Shown here one piece after another: positions 52,701 through 60,179 of a stretch of 64,000 nt of DNA; position 1 is the stretch's first letter; every line of letters begins with the position of its first letter. Source of the stretch: Spirochaetales bacterium (lineage in GTDB: Bacteria; Spirochaetota; Leptospiria; Leptospirales; Leptonemataceae); the NCBI GenBank assembly GCA_015075425.1, contig JABTUL010000003.1, positions 1 to 64,000 on the forward strand, given 5' to 3'. A program made the position numbers and the translations under genes. Under the pieces are notes generated by a model. That model saw only the letters and a program-made list of their open reading frames with translations. It searched no databases and had not been told where the DNA came from.

Positions 52701-54194
52701 GAGGGCAAGATCACCGGCGCGCTTTAATGCATGGGTGCGGCGGTAGTAGTTTTCCTTTAATAGCTGACGATACGCGGATAAAGCCCGCGCGTCTTTCTCC
52801 CTTTCATAAAGGAAAGCCAGATTCTCCAGGTAGCCGACCTTTTCAGGTGCGCTGCGCGAAAGTGTCTCAAGGCGGGCCTGTCGTGTCGCGCGGGGCAGGC
52901 GGGCAATCTGGACCATTTCACGGGCGAAAGGATGTTCCGGATCTGTTTTATGGCCGGAGAGTTCAGCCTGAAAGCTTGCGGCGGCAGTCGCCAGTGCGTA
53001 GTCTGGATCGGACGACCACAGATCCAGCGCCTGGCGGGCAATGGCCTCGCGGGCAGGATTGGTCTGACGCATTCGTTCGGCGAACTGCAGTTGTTCGTCC
53101 AGCGTTGGTTGCCGGGCGACGGTTCCTTCTGTTGGCAAAAGAAACAGATTTATATCTTGCAGAATATCTCCGGCAAGGATCAAAAAGGAGCGAGAAAGGC
53201 GGGCCAGGGTGAGGCTGTGGATTCTGCCGGCCATTTCTGCCAGGGCACGCACCTGGCCGCTACGGTTCAGCGAATACAGTGTGGCCCGGTCGTTGGCATC
53301 AAGTCGGCCATCGCCGCTGGTGTCGCCTTCTACAAGGGAGCAGTAGATCACGCTTCCGTCGTCACTCAGAGCCGGATAGAGGGGTATGCTGCCGGAAGGG
53401 AGCGGGATCTTCTGTTCTGTCTTCGCGTTAAGATCGCGAACAAATAGCTCACCGTGCGATGCCGGACTGCGGTAGGTGACAAAAGCAAGGTGCTGTCCGT
53501 TGCCGCTAATTGCCGGAAGAGTGCCGGAACCAACCTTTTCTATTTCCACGCTTATACCCAGTGCGCGGGTGAGTATGCGAATCTGCCAGATGGCCTCGCG
53601 ATCGGCATGGCAGCGGTTGCTGACCAGGAAAAATCGTTCACCATCGGGATGCCAGACCGGATAACGTTCGCTGGCTTCCCCGCGGCAGGCAGGCTCCGGA
53701 TGGTTTGTAAAATAGTCACGAATGTATTCTGTTAGATTTATTGTTTCGCGCCAGATATCCGGGGTGGCCGCGCCGGTCAGTACGTTTTCTACCATTTCTT
53801 CCGAGTCGATGAGCAGGGCCCTTAGATCGCCCTGACGGTCTTTATCTTCACTGATAAAAAGAAGGATCCGGCCATTGGGGGAAATCGCCGGACTGTGCTG
53901 TTCAGCGGGATGTCGCAGGAGCGGGAACTGCAGTGTGCTGTTTAGATCACGAACGTAAATATTGCGGGCGCCGTCCTGGTCTGAACTGTAGTACAGCAGG
54001 CCGTCGCGGGAAACGCTGGCCTGACGACTGCGGCCACTGTCCACGGTCAGAGGAAAAAGACCCGGTCGCGCTTCGCGGTAGTGTTCGTTCATCAACCGCT
54101 CATGGGGAAAGCGCGGCGGACGGATGACCTCCACGTTCTTGCAGGCAAAGAACAGGGAGAGGAAAAGGCCGATTCTTAGCGCTTGATTTGCCAT
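46740..54194 (-). CDS. Giant lipoprotein: TolB-like propeller, TPRs and two CHAT-like regions
   Basis: 2484 residues. A lipoprotein signal peptide (lipobox near SLFFAC, Cys about 18) places it at the envelope. Residues about 50-370 hold TolB/WD40-like propeller blades (LYYSSDQDGARNIYVRDL, SPAISPNGRILLFIS, YPVWHPDGERFFLVSN, a DTSGDGRLDANDRATL loop). A very long helical solenoid of TPR-type repeats (about 380-1600) follows. A CHAT-like segment (about 1615-1825: LLFIAEERSFALPFLDLF, FVAARMAGATTLLAG), more TPR, and a second CHAT-like segment at the C-terminus (about 2225-2484) complete it. The His and Cys of active CHAT proteases are not found, so it is probably a scaffold. It overlaps the upstream lipoprotein gene by 19 bases. 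Confidence 0.75.
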   Translation of the reverse strand: MANQALRIGLFLSLFFACKNVEVIRPPRFPHERLMNEHYREARPGLFPLTVDSGRSRQASVSRDGLLYYSSDQDGARNIYVRDLNSTLQFPLLRHPAEQHSPAISPNGRILLFISEDKDRQGDLRALLIDSEEMVENVLTGAATPDIWRETINLTEYIRDYFTNHPEPACRGEASERYPVWHPDGERFFLVSNRCHADREAIWQIRILTRALGISVEIEKVGSGTLPAISGNGQHLAFVTYRSPASHGELFVRDLNAKTEQKIPLPSGSIPLYPALSDDGSVIYCSLVEGDTSGDGRLDANDRATLYSLNRSGQVRALAEMAGRIHSLTLARLSRSFLILAGDILQDINLFLLPTEGTVARQPTLDEQLQFAERMRQTNPAREAIARQALDLWSSDPDYALATAAASFQAELSGHKTDPEHPFAREMVQIARLPRATRQARLETLSRSAPEKVGYLENLAFLYEREKDARALSAYRQLLKENYYRRTHALKRAGDLALAQKRSLPEEYVELLSGDPAGAVKQEVMRNLIRSFRHFPERLVVPADSPPAIKLLPVLFAALREENRDRALEGLKRCAQESPSDVIKAEAYSRMAYLQDQAGHSDAALRSRQEYSRLKLTDSSTEEYQRLIASSRRAMDSYRNRARLLARVASALPDEAFKDYKNYKIEPGSAAQKIMNSLCDPSSRAAEIFPNLGPGFRAAYVNYCQKLPGGATTELLTLATEANYIISYVTANDLNIFFLTLRQRGQHRDFQLRHSPLFHRTKIDIAMERHRNVLTWEKRKKRIRKELESLLLDTDPFDGATFLELEYGYRLTIDAAREAGDNSLLYGYAYTLIRKSAERERFYDELLQEGNVIPDSELIAKKHSVLKDLKTASLYLDYIQNTEPDFFDAYLLSGWLHNYLEYRKARPLARSFSRLEKTLRLLVPFTRSRKPDEGLFFYTVYTSYFPERLYEQNLRLWNRGLAIAEKIQAGPETLASLHLASANNYYNLQNFSRALVHYARVNEFLLRGVDPFDDYLGRSLFHFHYGRALHYQGQSGAAIAHLERAHDLFFQYEYEPAEPGVPAQKDFFAILTGKETPQAPRDIAARKLALIQAFLGMAHHEAGNFEKASEAYALVHYRLQSLKTREESSITEAAIYNFQALSLQAMGDYNRSSALATEAAAQSEALGLSQDRDPYLPASVMSGILGFFLGYGEDFSVIGEGRTPYGFSALRQHHLSLGIQLENAMLMGNLELAEQLLKKRLAQFAEKEGKLELGRRGAIASHNQKGQLEWMKERYLSASRAFLRAHELALSSGFENSAVVNLKNAFYALFAAWESNPFLPRERLGQDYTALLETFKEGYFALSKKQFIDQKKIEELQFEYDAKRDDPVVEAQLKRKLLPFLNIEASLLSYLSVDVPADTARSRLQTAAQRFREILTLREKSAGTRSIEYFRIQLNLGRLLEALDEPAARDLYLDLAEATYEFNMPAEAFEAQAAIARLNRHDFRSAEAAIEKALVLLGQYPEVIQPLSFMDFAIDHYARRGNLKKARALLDDRLRIEAHDSILLKPYRSYAFHSPELVQYRLQLSQLRDTIREESNKRLQRQDPTGTRKKIETLRASLTRLRLRLVDQIPLAVDTFRTPQSGKLGHGQARLQTFLYGDRLTIWLDGEKNMQLSAPWPEVFDRLPAMIQSENVRELLFIAEERSFALPFLDLFAQLDLPVTFLPDSASRTPQGFLESLPATFDPERHFIFNVASRGGPGSDIVENEACPLRVRGSSILFLKNPTDYRSLRLCFVAARMAGATTLLAGQGRGPASILEKAGKESYHGTAPFLMGISGFNAHRLKTNMDEAAHLSRICGNEALALGRVDEAAACFSRAAAIEKIQGSLQSATRLGLLRSALRQGRDEKLVDQLLQESSSEEDQARALEALLESDNPEWIQRYQASLESRAVHSSQIIRFIHDLNRGKITAAELNRRFPEIQEKGTNSRLRRQLARALLEHMQFSRARQVAPELLGETRLEESILQIGGKPPDLPSTMPAGPAEFQTELHLQWTQYQEGKPVSTDLLLDRTVGRKSLHETLPHLPRLALFALFNQEYRQRADPEQKSRLLKLIRQERSADRKTHFALHSMRTALLIEDFTAAREFLQVYEAARVRAINAAGEPEVELYTNLLAEQEPPRRGLNAERPSSVLSRIPLSHQGLQSLAEQIQGLKLDQILVLLNFLKPRILRQNDPELLLSLIVWENELRAEGTYRSYRPLSIRLPQPSRFLAMITAGEEVYELSFQGGHWKQSLLPASALRIRSQLRLVTTKPGHESTGKARSELENLGFALIADFPETTYLWLPDPLAFLPLPASQDLSVYQVLDLRSFAVSPPLSPGAVPAVTNYNNMPGHLSFALRDAAQVAHYFDRVEEIRSGKEAYILGASLLPDASVMKRLRMIAAERPGPGIITGWKMDEAQHSFFIKAYFEPTTNIRDPAKRFSFALARLREAFPNPLYYQYRLVTSRAVQP

Positions 54195-54736
54195 TCACCC
54201 TGATCGCTTTCAAACCATTGCCCGGGCCGCAGGGAACTTCTATAATCGATCAATTGTCCGGCCCGGGCCAGGTTCTGACGACTTTGATTGACCTGTCCGG
54301 CAATGCGCAGGGCCAGCTGTATCGCCTGGCCCGTCCGGGGAGCAGGAGTCAGTCGCTCCGGCAGGAGGGCAAGCTGGCCATTCTTTGCTTCACCCAGAAT
54401 CTCATAATCTTTAAACTTCTGAACGGCTTCCTCATAAAGCAGGAGGACACTGCGGTCCGGGTTACGCAGTGCGCTGCCGTTCTGCCGCGACACAGAGACG
54501 GGCGTGCTGATGAGCCAGCCATCGGCTTCCAGTTCCGTTTCCTTGCCAATCAATTGCCGCTCTGCCTGTGTCCTTTCCGGTGTCAGGGTAATGACCGGTA
54601 GATCAATGGCAATACAACCTTTCCAGCGTGAAATGTTCTTTACCTGTTCAAGACCCTTCTTTGTGGTCCGGCAATCCAGAAAAGGGAGTATCAAACAGCA
54701 GAGGAAAAAAAAGTTACTGTAATAGTTGTGTTTCAT
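54176..54736 (-). CDS. Lipoprotein with YdbL (DUF1318)-like C-terminus
   Basis: 186 residues from ATG 54736, chosen because the signal peptide with lipobox LPFLDC (Cys about 22) starts there; the frame upstream is not coding-like. A middle part (IDLPVITLTPERTQAERQLIG-like, about 45-80) is followed by a C-terminal DUF1318-type segment (GQAIQLALRIAGQVNQSRQNLARAGQLIDY). In enterobacteria YdbH, the lipoprotein YnbE and YdbL form an envelope-bridging set involved in lipid transport; this gene looks like YnbE and YdbL in one protein, directly behind a YdbH-like gene. That parallel is inference. Confidence 0.55.
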   Translation of the reverse strand: MKHNYYSNFFFLCCLILPFLDCRTTKKGLEQVKNISRWKGCIAIDLPVITLTPERTQAERQLIGKETELEADGWLISTPVSVSRQNGSALRNPDRSVLLLYEEAVQKFKDYEILGEAKNGQLALLPERLTPAPRTGQAIQLALRIAGQVNQSRQNLARAGQLIDYRSSLRPGQWFESDQGEWQIKR

Positions 54737-57653
54737 TGAAATCCCGGACAGCCGACTGCGAGCTTTCCAGAAAGCGAGCCAGCGGGATGCGATCCTGCCG
54801 GACCTCATCTTGGGCTGTGGCCACAAGATTGCTGAGCAAACTTGCCCGCTGTAGAGAAACCGCAGAGTAGACCAGTCCTTCTTTAAGTTCGACTTTAATA
54901 GAGGGAATACTGATGAGATTATTGACCAGAACCGCAGCCAATTTTTCCGGCATGACCACTCTTGTGGCAAATCCGCTGAATTCGCGGCTCAAATCGTAGA
55001 TAGAAACTCGCATGGTAGCATTTTCCAGAAAGCGGTCCAGCCCCCGGGATTGCAAGTGAAAGTCGGCGCTGATGATGCCGTTGTACTGGCTGCGGGAATA
55101 GGGCAGATAAGGCTCCAGGTTGAGGTGGGCGATCCGGGCATCGGCCTGAACGGCCATCCGGGCCGCATTGAAATCGGCAAGGTAGATGTGGGCATTTTCT
55201 GCGCTGATCACACCGGGTTTGCGATCGCTGTGATGGAAGATGCGGGCCACAAGCCAGGGCAGACTCAGGGTGTTCTGCCTGTATTCCATAAACGCTTCCA
55301 GTCCCTTCTCTCTTGCCGAACCCAGATAGTAGTAGCGGGCGGGCATCCGTTCACCGCGGGGACTGTGGCTGGCATGGATGGAGCCAATGGTCAGGTTGGC
55401 GGCCGGCCGCAGTCCCAGCGTGGGGGACGCCACTCGACTTTCCAGCGTCTTTTGCACGGGGAGTGACAGATCATGGACCAGTGCCAGAGCCGTATTGATT
55501 TTTTGAACGGTGAAATCCGAGCAGCCGCTTGCCTGGCAGGAATCATAGGTCAGTTCCAGATCACGAATATCCAGGCTGGCACCGATTCGATCTTTTTTCC
55601 AGTTTCCTTCCAGGGCAAAAGAGCCACCAAAGACCAGGTTACGGTGGATGCGTTGCTTGCGAGGCTGAAAGACTTTTAGGGCCACGTCCAGATCGGGATC
55701 AAGTTTCTGACCGAGTCCCAGGCTCCCGCGGGCCCGGCCGGAGAGAGAACGTCCCAGTCCCACGAGTTCCAGCTCCTCGATGGTCAACCGATCTTCGGAA
55801 ATACGTATACTTTCTTTCAGGCTCAGATCGGTTAAATTCAAAAAAGGAATATTCAGTACAGACGTTCCCTTGATAGAGCTTTGCTTACCGGATGTGAATT
55901 GCTGCCTGGTCTTTACACCAATGCCCCGGGAAAAGTACAGAGTTAAGTCGGCTAAACTATCCTTCAAATTTCCGGGCAAAGACTGATACAGAACCGGGAA
56001 ATGCGAAAAAATATTCAGATCTGTGTCCCCGCTGATCGCATCTGCCGTCAGCTCTGTCCGCGCCTGCCCGGTCAGTTGCAGCGCTTGCTGGCCGCGTAAA
56101 TCCTGAGCCGTCAGCGAAAACTTTTGTAGTTCCAGAAGAGTAGTCTTTTCCAGAAATTGAATGATACCTGTAAGTCTGGCCCGCACATTCAGGGGAGCGG
56201 ATCGCGAGCGATCGCTGTAGTAGCGCAGGCCGGTGAGATATAGCCGGCTTTCTGTTGCAATGCGAGAAAAATCGTCAGGGGAACGAAAGCGCAGATCCGC
56301 TCCCAGCGCCCCGCTGGCAACCCCTGGAGCGTAGGGATCGATACGAAAATTTTTTAAAGTCAGGTCACCTTCCACTCCCGTTTCACGGGTTATCCGGGCG
56401 CGGCCGTGGATCTGTGCTTGATTGTAGCTGGCCTTAAGTTCTGGCAGATTGAGACTGTGGAAAATACCAAAAGCCAGTTTTTCTTCCGGGCCGGAAGGCG
56501 CAAAATTCATACGAGCGTCCAGGGCCGTTTTCAGGTCCAGTCTATGCTGCAAGTTACCTGTCTGCAAGTGGACTGCCTGCGCTTCCAGCTGACCGGTTAA
56601 ATCCAGTCGCGTTAACGGACCGCGAATTTGCATGGGTCCGCAGACCACGCGACCGGAAATGCCGGGGACCTCCAGTGCTTGAAAGAGTGGACGCAGTTCT
56701 GACAGATCAGCCTGCGTCTGTGTCAGGTTTACATCAAAAACACGGACATTCTGGCGGGCGTTGTGGATATGCCCGGAAAAGAGCAGCCAGTCTTTCGCTC
56801 CCATGCGCACCTGACCAACAGGGAGAACAAACCGATCAGACGGGTCTTCGTAGTGACCGGCAATGCGGGTGAAGAGCGGAAAGGGTTGCCCGGCGATGAG
56901 GAGTTCTCTTGTGTCTAACTGAAAATCGATCTGGAAATGATCCGTCGCTTCCCTGAGCTGTTTGTGGATGAGCAGATACAGCAGCGCATTGCCCTGCAGG
57001 GGAGTGCGGCCATTCCTGTTCAGTGCGAGGGGTCGAGGGCCCAGGGTGATCTGCACAAAAGAAAGGCGGTCAAGAATTTCCATCCCGAGGGGCAGGTCTG
57101 TCATACCGGTGAAAATGAGACGCACATCGAGATCCAGGTGATCCACAAAGAAGTCCTCTCCGTCGCGGTAGAGAAAGCTTGCGTCTTCCACCTTAATGCT
57201 GGCAAAGATTTGCACGGGTAAATAGAAAGGTATGTGTGTTCGGCTCGCTGTCGGTTCCTCAGTGGCCGGTGGGCCCAGTAACCTGTCTGTATTCCAGCCC
57301 TGTGCCGTGCGAACCAGGCGCAGCTCCGGTTTTTTTAGCGTGAGTTCAGGAAGGCCGGGTTTGCGAACCAAAAGGCCGGTGAGGAAAGTGCGCAGCCGCA
57401 GTTCTTTTACCCGGACAATGTCTTCTCCTGTGGGGACATCAGTGAGCCGCAGATTCTCCAGATGAATGCCCCGGTAAACGCTGGCCTTCTTGATCTGCCA
57501 GGATAACCGAACGGTTCCGCTTTCATTGAAAAAAACGGGGATTTTTGCGAGAAGCAAAGGAAGGGCCAGTTCCAGTCCAGCCCACAGTGTAATGATAGAA
57601 AAGACAAGTGCAAAGAAGGGCCAAAAACGCCGCACCATTTCTGTCTCTGCCAT
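54714..57653 (-). CDS. YdbH-like AsmA-family envelope protein
   Basis: 979 residues. One N-terminal membrane helix (about 9-30) is followed by a long beta-rich periplasmic body typical of AsmA/TamB-like bridge proteins: KKASVYRGIHLENLRLTDV, then repeated strands of the form LxLxGxAxT and LEGNWKKDRIGASLDIRDLEL. Near the C-terminus IPSIKVELKEGLVYSAV resembles the YdbH (dicarboxylate-transport-like) end. Such proteins form hydrophobic grooves thought to move phospholipids between membranes. The stop overlaps the start of the YdbL-like lipoprotein by about 20 bases, and the GGDEF gene ends 17 bases upstream, so all are probably one operon. Confidence 0.65.
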   Translation of the reverse strand: MAETEMVRRFWPFFALVFSIITLWAGLELALPLLLAKIPVFFNESGTVRLSWQIKKASVYRGIHLENLRLTDVPTGEDIVRVKELRLRTFLTGLLVRKPGLPELTLKKPELRLVRTAQGWNTDRLLGPPATEEPTASRTHIPFYLPVQIFASIKVEDASFLYRDGEDFFVDHLDLDVRLIFTGMTDLPLGMEILDRLSFVQITLGPRPLALNRNGRTPLQGNALLYLLIHKQLREATDHFQIDFQLDTRELLIAGQPFPLFTRIAGHYEDPSDRFVLPVGQVRMGAKDWLLFSGHIHNARQNVRVFDVNLTQTQADLSELRPLFQALEVPGISGRVVCGPMQIRGPLTRLDLTGQLEAQAVHLQTGNLQHRLDLKTALDARMNFAPSGPEEKLAFGIFHSLNLPELKASYNQAQIHGRARITRETGVEGDLTLKNFRIDPYAPGVASGALGADLRFRSPDDFSRIATESRLYLTGLRYYSDRSRSAPLNVRARLTGIIQFLEKTTLLELQKFSLTAQDLRGQQALQLTGQARTELTADAISGDTDLNIFSHFPVLYQSLPGNLKDSLADLTLYFSRGIGVKTRQQFTSGKQSSIKGTSVLNIPFLNLTDLSLKESIRISEDRLTIEELELVGLGRSLSGRARGSLGLGQKLDPDLDVALKVFQPRKQRIHRNLVFGGSFALEGNWKKDRIGASLDIRDLELTYDSCQASGCSDFTVQKINTALALVHDLSLPVQKTLESRVASPTLGLRPAANLTIGSIHASHSPRGERMPARYYYLGSAREKGLEAFMEYRQNTLSLPWLVARIFHHSDRKPGVISAENAHIYLADFNAARMAVQADARIAHLNLEPYLPYSRSQYNGIISADFHLQSRGLDRFLENATMRVSIYDLSREFSGFATRVVMPEKLAAVLVNNLISIPSIKVELKEGLVYSAVSLQRASLLSNLVATAQDEVRQDRIPLARFLESSQSAVRDFNETQLLQ

Positions 57654-57670
57654 GGCTTCCTTGCGTCAAG

Positions 57671-58630
57671 CTATGCCTCACTTGTGGCACTGAGCGCAAC
57701 AACCCGATTCCTACCCGTTCTTTTGGCCACGTAGAGGCCCTGATCAGCCCGTTCCAGGAGAGATCGGGGCGCAAGATCGCCAGGAAGACGACAGGCTACA
57801 CCACAGCTGATGCTAACAGAGCCAGCAGGGCTTGCCCTGTGCTCGAGTCCAATGGCCGCGACAGAACTCCGGAGTCTTTCAGCAAAATCACTGGCCTGAG
57901 CGCGGTCAAACCCTGGCAGAAGTAGGGCAAATTCTTCTCCACCGTACCGGGCCGCCAGTTGGTCCGGACTGGAGAGGCAGCTGTTGATGGCATTGCCTAC
58001 CCGGCGCAGACAATCGTCACCGACCAGATGTCCGTAGCTGTCATTGTACTCCTTGAAATGGTCCACATCCACCATGAGGACAGACAGGGGATCCTGTCCG
58101 CCATTCCAGAGGCGAGCCAGGGTGTCGTCGAGTTCACGGCGGGTGGCAAGGCCGGTCAGGCTATCCACGCGCAACTGATTCTGTAGAGCCTGATTTTCTT
58201 CCCCTAAAAGCCTGGTGAGTTCAAAAAGGGCATCTGCATTGCGGGTCCGCTGTTCGATCTCCCGCTTGAGCCGCAGTGCGGAGCGGACGCGGGCGATCAA
58301 TTCCATCTGCCGAACCGGTTTACGCACGAAATCAAAGGCCCCGCGCTCAAAAGCCAGAGCCAGATTTTCATCCGCATCCAGGCTGGTCATCATAATGACC
58401 GGCAGGTCCCGGAGCGCCTCATCGAGTTTCAGGGCTTTGAGGAGGTCCATGCCGGTCATACCCGGCAAAATGATATCGAGAAGAATGAGGTCCGGCATCT
58501 GTTTATGGCAGGCTTGTAGAGCCTCTTCAGCGGAGGAGGCTTCCAGAATGTGAAAAGAGGCCTTCTCCAGATAGGAACGCAGCAGAATGCGCATGGTTTT
58601 GTCATCATCCACGACAAGTACGAGCATCAT
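57671..58630 (-). CDS. Response regulator with GGDEF diguanylate cyclase domain
   Basis: About 319 residues: a receiver domain (about 1-120; acidic LVVDDDKTM, phosphoacceptor Asp in LILLDIILPG, Lys in FVRKPV), a short coiled linker, and a GGDEF domain (about 155-315) with an intact active site RYGGEEFALLLPG. It should make cyclic-di-GMP upon phosphorylation. The inhibitory I-site RxxD is not kept (SSPD before the active loop). I start at ATG 58630, close to the receiver; 58654 is possible. A TATAAT lies just upstream of 58630. It heads the AsmA/lipoprotein operon and is divergent from the REC-cyclase gene. Confidence 0.88.
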   Translation of the reverse strand: MMLVLVVDDDKTMRILLRSYLEKASFHILEASSAEEALQACHKQMPDLILLDIILPGMTGMDLLKALKLDEALRDLPVIMMTSLDADENLALAFERGAFDFVRKPVRQMELIARVRSALRLKREIEQRTRNADALFELTRLLGEENQALQNQLRVDSLTGLATRRELDDTLARLWNGGQDPLSVLMVDVDHFKEYNDSYGHLVGDDCLRRVGNAINSCLSSPDQLAARYGGEEFALLLPGFDRAQASDFAERLRSSVAAIGLEHRASPAGSVSISCGVACRLPGDLAPRSLLERADQGLYVAKRTGRNRVVALSATSEA

Positions 58631-58693
58631 TGATATTATACGAAAGACTTTCATTTTTGACTGACTGATTTCAGCCAGCTTTTTTTTGAGGGT

Positions 58694-59785
58694 ATGGTCA
58701 GCGTAGAGAAATCCAGAATTCTGATTGCGGAGAACGATCCAGAGCTCATAGAATTTCTACCAGGGCTTATTGGCAGTACAGGATATGAAGTGCGCCTGGT
58801 TCAAAATGCCCGGACCGCCGTAGAGACTGTCCGTTCCTGGCGGCCAACACTCGTATTGATTGGCGATGGACTTGAGGATGCTACCGGAATTGATACTCTG
58901 GAAAAAATCCGTGAAGTGGCCAGTGTTCCCGGATTGCTTTTACTTTCTGAAGTTTCTGAAGAAGCGGTGATTACCAGCCTTGCCCTGGGGGCCACAGATA
59001 TCATCAAGAAACCGTTTGGTGGCGCAGAACTCATCCTCAAATTGGGGCATGTTCTCGAACGCGAAAAGCAGCGAAAGGAACTGGAAGAAGTCAATGAAAA
59101 GCTGTTAAGGGAACGATCCATCCTTGCCCGTTACTTTTCCGATGACATTGTGCTAAAAATCATGGGCTCGGGGAGCGCGACCCTACTCGGGGAAAGTCTG
59201 ATGGCCACGATACTCTTTGTGGATATTCGCAATTTTACCGGCATTACAGAGAAACTCAATCCTTCCCTTGTTGCGGAAACACTCTGCTTTCTATACACCG
59301 ACCTGATGGATCTGATTTTCAGTCATCAGGGATCGGTGAATAAATTGATTGGTGATGCCATTCTGGCCACCTTTGGTTGCCCCTTTAATTCGCCGTCGGA
59401 TGCGGAAAATGCCGTGCGCTGCGCCCTGGACATTCGGCAAACCTTGACTTTATTTAATAAGGCCCGGCCGGCCTATCTGAGCGATGAGATTAAAATTGGC
59501 ATGGGCATTACGACCGGCAATGTATTTGCTGGAAATATTGGTTCGTTTCGCCGGATGGAATACACGGTCATAGGTGATGTGGTCAATACGGCCAGTCGCC
59601 TGCAGACTCTGACCAAAAGAGCCGGTGTGGATCTCCTGATGGATGCAACCACCCATGCCCGTGTTCATGACCGCTTCATTCACGAAAAGCTCTTCAAGGT
59701 AGTCCTGCGCGGGAAGAAAGAGCCAACGGATGTGTACACCGTGCATGGTGTCGCAAAGAGCGATGAGGGCCTTACATTTTTTTAA
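58694..59785 (+). CDS. Adenylate/guanylate cyclase (class III) with receiver-like domain
   Basis: 363 residues, ATG 58694 with GAGGG upstream. The N-terminal receiver fold (about 5-125) is degenerate: where the phosphoacceptor is expected the sequence is VLIGDGLED, shifted by one, although the Lys in DIIKKPFGG is kept. After a coiled linker comes a class III cyclase domain (about 170-340). Metal Asp residues are in FVDIRNFTG and IGDAILATFG; GNVFAGNIGS and YTVIGDVVNTASRLQ follow, with the transition-state Asn and Arg. It makes cAMP (or cGMP) from NTP. It is convergent with the cheW gene, overlapping by 4 bases. Confidence 0.88.
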   Translation: MVSVEKSRILIAENDPELIEFLPGLIGSTGYEVRLVQNARTAVETVRSWRPTLVLIGDGLEDATGIDTLEKIREVASVPGLLLLSEVSEEAVITSLALGATDIIKKPFGGAELILKLGHVLEREKQRKELEEVNEKLLRERSILARYFSDDIVLKIMGSGSATLLGESLMATILFVDIRNFTGITEKLNPSLVAETLCFLYTDLMDLIFSHQGSVNKLIGDAILATFGCPFNSPSDAENAVRCALDIRQTLTLFNKARPAYLSDEIKIGMGITTGNVFAGNIGSFRRMEYTVIGDVVNTASRLQTLTKRAGVDLLMDATTHARVHDRFIHEKLFKVVLRGKKEPTDVYTVHGVAKSDEGLTFF

Positions 59786-60177
59786 ACGTCAAAACCGAGT
59801 CGCTCCGGCCTGATGAGCAAAATGGTACTGCCCTGCTTTAGAGCCACGCCATCCACGTAGTCGGCGGGATCCGTTTTCTGAATGTTTCCAGGCTCAATGT
59901 CCAGAACATCATGGACGCGATCCACCAGAAGGCCCATGCGCGGCGATGAGAGCAGAATGATACAACTGGACTTTCCACGGTCGCTGGCTTTACCGTGCAG
60001 CGTGACAGCAGGGTCAAATACCTGGAATGCTTCACCGCGGACATTCAACAGACCGGCCAGAAATTCCGGGCTGCGCGGCACCTTCTGTAACGACTGATGG
60101 GGGAGGATTTCCAGCACATTGCGGATATCAAGGCCAAACAGAGTATCCTGAACCTGGAAGGAAAGATAGGAGTTCAT
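59782..60177 (-). CDS. cheW: Chemotaxis coupling protein CheW
   Basis: 131 residues, CheW-like beta-barrel that links chemoreceptors to the CheA kinase. Typical features: SFQVQDTLFGLDIRNVLEILPHQ, PEFLAGLLNVRGEAFQVFD, and GLLVDRVHDVLDIEP near the middle. The start is ATG at 60177, just 2 bases after the stop of the receptor gene. It is the last gene of the chemotaxis operon and is shorter than E. coli CheW (167 residues), as many are. Confidence 0.9.
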   Translation of the reverse strand: MNSYLSFQVQDTLFGLDIRNVLEILPHQSLQKVPRSPEFLAGLLNVRGEAFQVFDPAVTLHGKASDRGKSSCIILLSSPRMGLLVDRVHDVLDIEPGNIQKTDPADYVDGVALKQGSTILLIRPERLGFDV

Positions 60178-60179
60178 CC

